This document shows positions 60,701 through 64,000 of a DNA stretch of 64,000 nucleotides, piece by piece. The position numbers were made by a program, and so were the translations under genes. The stretch spans positions 372,001-436,000 of the forward strand of contig CAWZYM010000253.1 in assembly GCA_963966185.1 (NCBI GenBank). Reading direction: 5' to 3'. The stretch is from Rhabditoides inermis. Lineage: Eukaryota; Nematoda; Chromadorea; Rhabditida; Rhabditidae. Numbering within the stretch: position 1 is the stretch's first letter; each line of letters begins with the position of its first letter. The notes under the pieces are model-generated. The model did no database searches. It was not told the origin of the DNA and saw only the letters and a program-made list of their open reading frames with translations.

Positions 60701-63700
60701 AAAATTTCGGGACATGTGAAAAAGTAATCTTTGGTTTTGGTCTATGTTGTTAGAGTTAGAAAAAAACCTTCTTTGAAATACCTTGGTTGTTGACTCTACC
60801 AGCAGTTCGTTTATGAGTACATGATAATGATAACGTTTTACCATGACATAGTAATCTAAATGTAGACTATTTTGTAATCTTTTTTAATTGGAATCCACAT
60901 CCCTCAGCAATAAAGAGCTATATTTCGAACACGTCGTTTACAACACCATTACATCGAGAAAAAATCTGAGAATTGTAAAGGAAATTGAATATATCTAAAA
61001 CAAAACTATATAAAAGATTACGGAGCGTGGGTGTGGGCGCAATATATGCGTATTTGATTAAGGTGATTCTGTCGCCGTCTGCCTTGCCGTTGTTCTCCTC
61101 CCTCCTGCCAGTGTTGCGGGCAGACAGCGAGCTGGCCACTGTGCAGGCATTCAACTACAATGGATTCGTGCACACCAGTGGCAGGGAGGAGGTGAGACAG
61201 GACAAACTGGACAGGAGGAGACTCATGGCCATTACAGGTGGTGTACCGTCTGCAGCAGCACCCGCCCGCATTCGCATACATGCTCAAGCGCTCCTACTAC
61301 GAGAACACGATCCGAGGAGGCGAGAGGGGCGGTAAGTGGAAGGAATGGGAGTTGCGAGTTTTGCGTTCTAAGTTCTGTTGGGTTTTCTGACCCCCTGACC
61401 GGCATACTCTTCACTTGCCGATCTCATGTATATAGGTAGTAATGAATGGTTGCAGCTGAATTGATATGTGTCCGCTCATCCAATCAACTATTTACGCGCG
61501 CTACAGCATGAGTGACGGCTCAATGGAATAGGATGCATGGGGAGACTATATAGTACACATACTATTGGTCATTCATTCGTCGTTGCTAATTGACATGTAT
61601 GTAATAGATACACATGATCGTTATATTCCAGTATGTTTAGATGGAATGTTGTCAAGTTGGTGTTTAAAATACGTACAGACTGGGTGGTGAATGTTGCGGA
61701 AGAGACGAAACCTTTTTGATTTCTCGGTGATCGAGATTCTCGATAAAGATTTGTTTCTACGTTTGAATGTTGCAGGGTGCTGTGGGCGGCTACACCGCTG
61801 GCGCGTGTCGAACTGCTCTTCCCTTGTGCCGGACGTGAGTCGAGTGCGGCTGCTGCCATCCGAGGCCCTCGAGCTGGCTGACGACGAGATGAGGAAGGTA
61901 CATGCAAGGGAGAGGACAGCGCACAGGTCGGTTCAGTATCAAGTGCTGTTGTTTAGTCAGCTGAGTTCGGGTTCTTTCTAGTCGAATAGGTATCGTTTCT
62001 ATTTCTAACTTGTAATACACGCCTCAAATCGTTTTCGTTTTCAACTTTTGGATGTAAGCTTGATTGATGTTTGCATGATTTTCATACGTCAACCTTAACA
62101 TATATACAATATGTTGTTGTATGCAACAACAAAAAACTTTTGTTGATGTACAACATGTGTCTGCATGATATTATGCATTTTCAATGTTGCGATTGACTGA
62201 GTCAGAAGGGGGTGCGTGGGTGGTGTTGTGGTGTTGTGGTTTACTGCTGAACATCTATATATGGAAGGAATGGAATCATGACAACGTCACTGTGACACCA
62301 TGATTGTCCCGTTGTTGTGCATTATGTGTACGGTAGCTGCTGCACTGCGCCGACCATTCGCTTCCCACTTCCACTTCGACCTTTCCCCTGACCAACTCTC
62401 GAGACGCATCGTCTTTGAGACCATGCTCTCGCGCGTCTCGAATCGCACTGCACACCCGGCGAGCGACTGTCAAATAGCATGGCTTCATTCTATAGTGATG
62501 AACGATCAAGAAAAGTGCGAGATTGAATACATGTTTGCACATTATGCGGCACGGCTGCAGAATGGCGAACTGATTGCACAGCTGACGTCGGACATTGCTC
62601 ACAGATGGCAAGTGGTGGAGTGTGCTGCGCTGGCGATAGAGGAGTGTGTGGAAGAGGAAGAGAGACAGCGACAGAGGAGGATCAAGTGGATGGTGAACAC
62701 GCTGTCTGCATCAATGATAGAAACCTACTACAGAAACTACACGACAGATCCGGTGGAAGAGAAGAAGTGTGTGTCGAGTGTCATCTCCGATCTGATGGGC
62801 TCAGCAAATGTGAAGGGCGCATTGGATGTGTACAGGGAGCTGGAGCTGGATAGATATGTGGATATGATGAAGAGGGGAGACTGGGCCGGACCGACCCGCA
62901 CTATCGAGGCCGTGCTATGGGTGGACAGAAAGAGACAGCACTGCTTCAAGAAACTCGGCATTATCATCACACAATAATTATTGTGTTGATAGAATAAAGT
63001 TCACATGCGATTCGAAGTTTTGTGTCATTCAATCTTTCAAAAAAAAAACTCTCGTATCGCGTGTGTGGGAGATACTGTGCGGTTTGCAGTGGCGGGCGGG
63101 TGTCTGTGTCGACGGCGTTTCTCTCGCCATCCGCCAGCTACGATGAGCTGCTGAAGGGACTGATAAAGAGAGGCACCAGAGTCGAGGTGGGTGATCGGTT
63201 CGATGAGAAATGGATGTAGTGCGCGAACTCCGAATTTATCAAGGCCTTGGTAACTTTGTTTCGTGATTTCAGTCCAGGACATATCTTCTTATAGTAGGAT
63301 TGGATCCTATATGCCATCCGTGACATTTCACATGTTGTGTAGTTTCGTGCAACACAACATGTATAACTTCAAAGATCCAAAACGCTTTGTGAGAGGGAAT
63401 CGAACCCATGGGCAGCTCGCAACGATCGCGCGCTGGCGGCGCGCTCTACCACTGCGCCATTTAGGCTCACGCAAAGAGGTCATTGATTCTCGCCGATATG
63501 TTTGCTCGTTAACTCTCATAATAGTACACTCAAGTGGCTAGTAGAGCTACATGTGCTCTCTCTTCGATCTCTTAAGCACTGCCTACTGCCTCTATGGTGC
63601 AGTGGTAGAGCGCGCCGCCAGTGCGCAATCGCTGCGTGCTGCTCATGGGTTCGATTCCCTCTCACAAAGCGTTTTGGATCTTTGAAGGTATACATGTTGT

Positions 63701-64000
63701 GTTGCACGAAACTGCACAACATGTGAAATGTCACGGATGGCATATAGGATCCAAACCGACTATAAGATGAAATACTTCTGATTGGCCCCTTTAACTGCCG
63801 CCGAGAAACTTGTATTTGATGAAATGTTTTGATAGGTTATCTATCGATCGAACAAGTGATCAAAACGTTTGTTTTTGATTATAAAAAAAGTAATTGCGTG
63901 ATGTATTGGTGCTAATATGTTGCGTATGTGTTCCAGATGGCTCGTCTCGGTGCGTGTATGAGTGGGGAGAAGACGGCTGACGAAGTGCTCACAGGAATCA
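51505..64000 (+). CDS. Tandem ILEI/FAM3 domains plus GT13 (POMGnT1/GnT-I-like) domain, 3' end outside the window
   Basis: The start at 51505 gives MRVTPRWFVWLAAICSLLLF, a type II signal anchor. Exons from 51505 to 55131 encode two consecutive ILEI-like units. The first (51953-52908) has STHHVLFAVSFGDMAEHISA then RSALALFGASKIKEWRGGSA and LVGQWG. The second (53896-54855) has GRGLNVAVMDPKSRAIT, GELFIAVSFDEASTQLSEMA, ELGSSMAERIKFRSSWYMVG and QKGIAGFTPFEDLN. A GT13-like domain follows: IYNVPIVVVAGLQPDGLRQT and INTQLVLVAYNTEYKQAADL to 55931; LRAAFHLFPRASEIIVIEEE (58312-58383); SPSALPLFSSLLPVLRADSE with AFNYNGF (61063-61191); VVYRLQQHPPAFAYMLKRSY (61238-61331); VPDVSR (61776-61897). Probable further exons are 63090-63189 and 63937 onward; the join before 63090 is unresolved. 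POMGnT1 adds GlcNAc to O-mannose in the Golgi, but catalytic residues look lost here. Confidence 0.8.
54313..54424. repeat. CT/CCCT microsatellite in an intron
   Basis: Pyrimidine tract immediately after the GTCTCT donor of an exon in the second ILEI unit. A GA-rich tract lies in the next intron at 54640-54725. Confidence 0.95.
55955..58191 (-). CDS. UDP-glucuronosyltransferase, nested in an intron
   Basis: Ten exons join in frame: 58039-58191, 57735-57908, 57555-57687, 57405-57516, 57213-57364, 56931-57173, 56765-56885, 56609-56715, 56369-56484 and 55955-56228. The start MKVLANLLLLVLLYRNVHCL is a signal peptide followed by NILVYLPKMAVSPVRTIGAM. The C-terminal half carries the nucleotide-sugar signature: ILVSFGSVCLSHAMPENYKE, FIWKYEKPEDE, TSAWLPQQEIL, then LFVTHGGMGSTNEVMVNGVP and VVAIPVFADQ. 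A single membrane helix (DVIAAILTAMFTVLLAIILI) and a short lysine-containing tail end at the TAA at 55955. This is the full nematode UGT layout: an ER-luminal enzyme conjugating sugars to small lipophilic molecules. It lies on the opposite strand inside the GC-AG intron 55932-58311 of the ILEI/GT13 gene, leaving only 23 bp between its stop and the host exon. Confidence 0.92.
58560..58905. repeat. Diverged relic of the 17.9-20.1 kb foldback arm with a TTTGA tail
   Basis: TGGGAATGCAAGAGCCCGAT, then GTTCTTATGAGT, together with an upstream ATCGATGGATATCGATCGAT block, correspond in order to the right arm at about 19380-19530. The relic is followed by AATAAACATTTGATTTGATT, a short tandem tail resembling retroelement 3' ends. 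Confidence 0.65.
59262..60570 (-). CDS. Serpentine chemoreceptor-like gene, nested in an intron
   Basis: The ATG at 60570 begins MATEFTDFYKHTKSVVNVCG then WSTGVIPLAIFTALMLRRRD with LLRRFS before a GTAAAA donor. The next exon (about 60395-60215) encodes NLVLIIYVGLFSNVVSFVIS, AILLYAGYVQNIVMTFDTCS and IHQWFPLLF. Further pieces include a loop-like exon INMNDEITPNDFCTSSKSDE and a last-helix candidate ACINAALLILILSVISFYKN with TAA at 59262. The repeated hydrophobic segments and exon style match nematode seven-helix chemoreceptors; the subfamily is not recognised. Middle exons around 59.4-59.9 kb are unresolved, so it could be broken. It sits antisense inside the host intron 58384-61062. Confidence 0.5.
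62300..62977 (+). CDS. Single-exon secreted protein of unknown family, nested in an intron
   Basis: An uninterrupted 225-residue frame starts MIVPLLCIMCTVAAALRRPF, with a short signal peptide likely cleaved near residue 15-17. The mature part is mostly helical and acidic-basic (EECVEEEERQRQRRIKW) with N-glycosylation sites (NRT, NYT) and scattered cysteines (DCQ, KCE, VECA, EECV, KKCVSS, HCFKK). It ends KKLGIIITQ with TAA at 62975-62977, and AATAAA follows about 15 bp later, so it has its own polyadenylation signal. No intron is visible, which is unusual here and could mean a retrogene. I do not recognise a domain. It lies on the same strand within the ILEI/GT13 gene, between its exons at 61897 and about 63090. 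Confidence 0.7.
   Translation: MIVPLLCIMCTVAAALRRPFASHFHFDLSPDQLSRRIVFETMLSRVSNRTAHPASDCQIAWLHSIVMNDQEKCEIEYMFAHYAARLQNGELIAQLTSDIAHRWQVVECAALAIEECVEEEERQRQRRIKWMVNTLSASMIETYYRNYTTDPVEEKKCVSSVISDLMGSANVKGALDVYRELELDRYVDMMKRGDWAGPTRTIEAVLWVDRKRQHCFKKLGIIITQ
63397..63468 (-). tRNA. tRNA-like sequence or tRNA pseudogene
   Basis: On the minus strand, TGGCGCAGTGGTAGAGCGC fits an A box/D arm, and GGGTTCGATTCCC fits the T arm/B box at a tRNA-like distance. The anticodon arm is not convincing and acceptor ends do not clearly pair, so it is more likely a tRNA-derived element than a working tRNA. Confidence 0.4.
63593..63664 (+). tRNA. tRNA-like sequence or tRNA pseudogene (second arm)
   Basis: TGGTGCAGTGGTAGAGCGC and GGGTTCGATTCCC occur in the same arrangement as the copy at 63397-63468. 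The two differ at several positions in the middle, so they have diverged since the foldback formed. Confidence 0.4.

Larger units (their letters stand above)
63300..63752. mobile_element. Foldback element with a tRNA-like unit in each arm
   Basis: The left arm, about 63300-63465, returns inverted at about 63590-63752 (GGATCCTATATGCCATCC at the outside, GGCGCAGTGGTAGAGCGC-type words inside). The tRNA-like halves point towards the outer ends. The spacer is about 125 bp. It lies in the last visible intron of the ILEI/GT13 gene. Confidence 0.75.

Overview
The window is animal nuclear DNA, most probably from a nematode. Introns are short (about 40-60 bp is common) with TTTCAG-type acceptors, coding exons are mostly 50-200 bp, several genes look like nematode serpentine chemoreceptors, and there are many foldback repeats and microsatellites. 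I see no sign of bacterial or organellar organisation. Species assignment is not possible from the sequence alone.

Layout. 1-398: 3' end of an unknown + gene. 883-2450: foldback transposon flanked by TA. 2519-4635 (-): nine-exon DRAM/TMEM150-type membrane protein. 6120-7728 (-): serpentine chemoreceptor. 8610-9314 (+): REEP5/Yop1-type ER-shaping protein. 10730-11673 (+): unknown basic protein. A large inverted duplication (8871-10890 versus 11780-13897) copies most of the REEP gene and the first exon of its neighbour. 15136-17617 (+): MFS transporter gene with a defective splice acceptor. 17957-20105: second large foldback element. 20.4-21.8 kb (-): decayed glutathione reductase fragment. 25316-26592 (-): secreted cysteine-rich protein. 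27642-28941 (-): another chemoreceptor. 30.2-33.4 kb (-): non-LTR retrotransposon whose 5' end is an array of about 17 monomers of 152 bp reaching 35949. 36.2-36.8 kb (-): small unknown gene.

39049-51087 (-) is one HDAC6-type gene: two complete deacetylase domains and a C-terminal ubiquitin-binding zinc finger in about 29 exons. Its introns contain a TLC-domain (TLCD1/2, FLD-1-like) gene on the opposite strand (43503-44863) and a chemoreceptor gene on the same strand (45536-46860). 51505 to the window end (+) is a long gene with two tandem ILEI/FAM3-like domains followed by a GT13 (POMGnT1/GnT-I-like) domain. Its introns contain a complete UDP-glucuronosyltransferase (55955-58191, -), a chemoreceptor (59.3-60.6 kb, -) and a single-exon secreted protein (62300-62977, +). 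The catalytic residues expected of a GT13 enzyme appear to be replaced.

The most notable signals are the tandem-ILEI/GT13 probable pseudoenzyme, the nested-gene architecture (five genes inside introns of two hosts), the monomeric 5' end of the retrotransposon, the rearranged inverted duplication, and two related short inverted-repeat elements with intact 5-bp target duplications. All exon joins were derived by hand from frame, splice motifs and remembered family patterns; no search was run.
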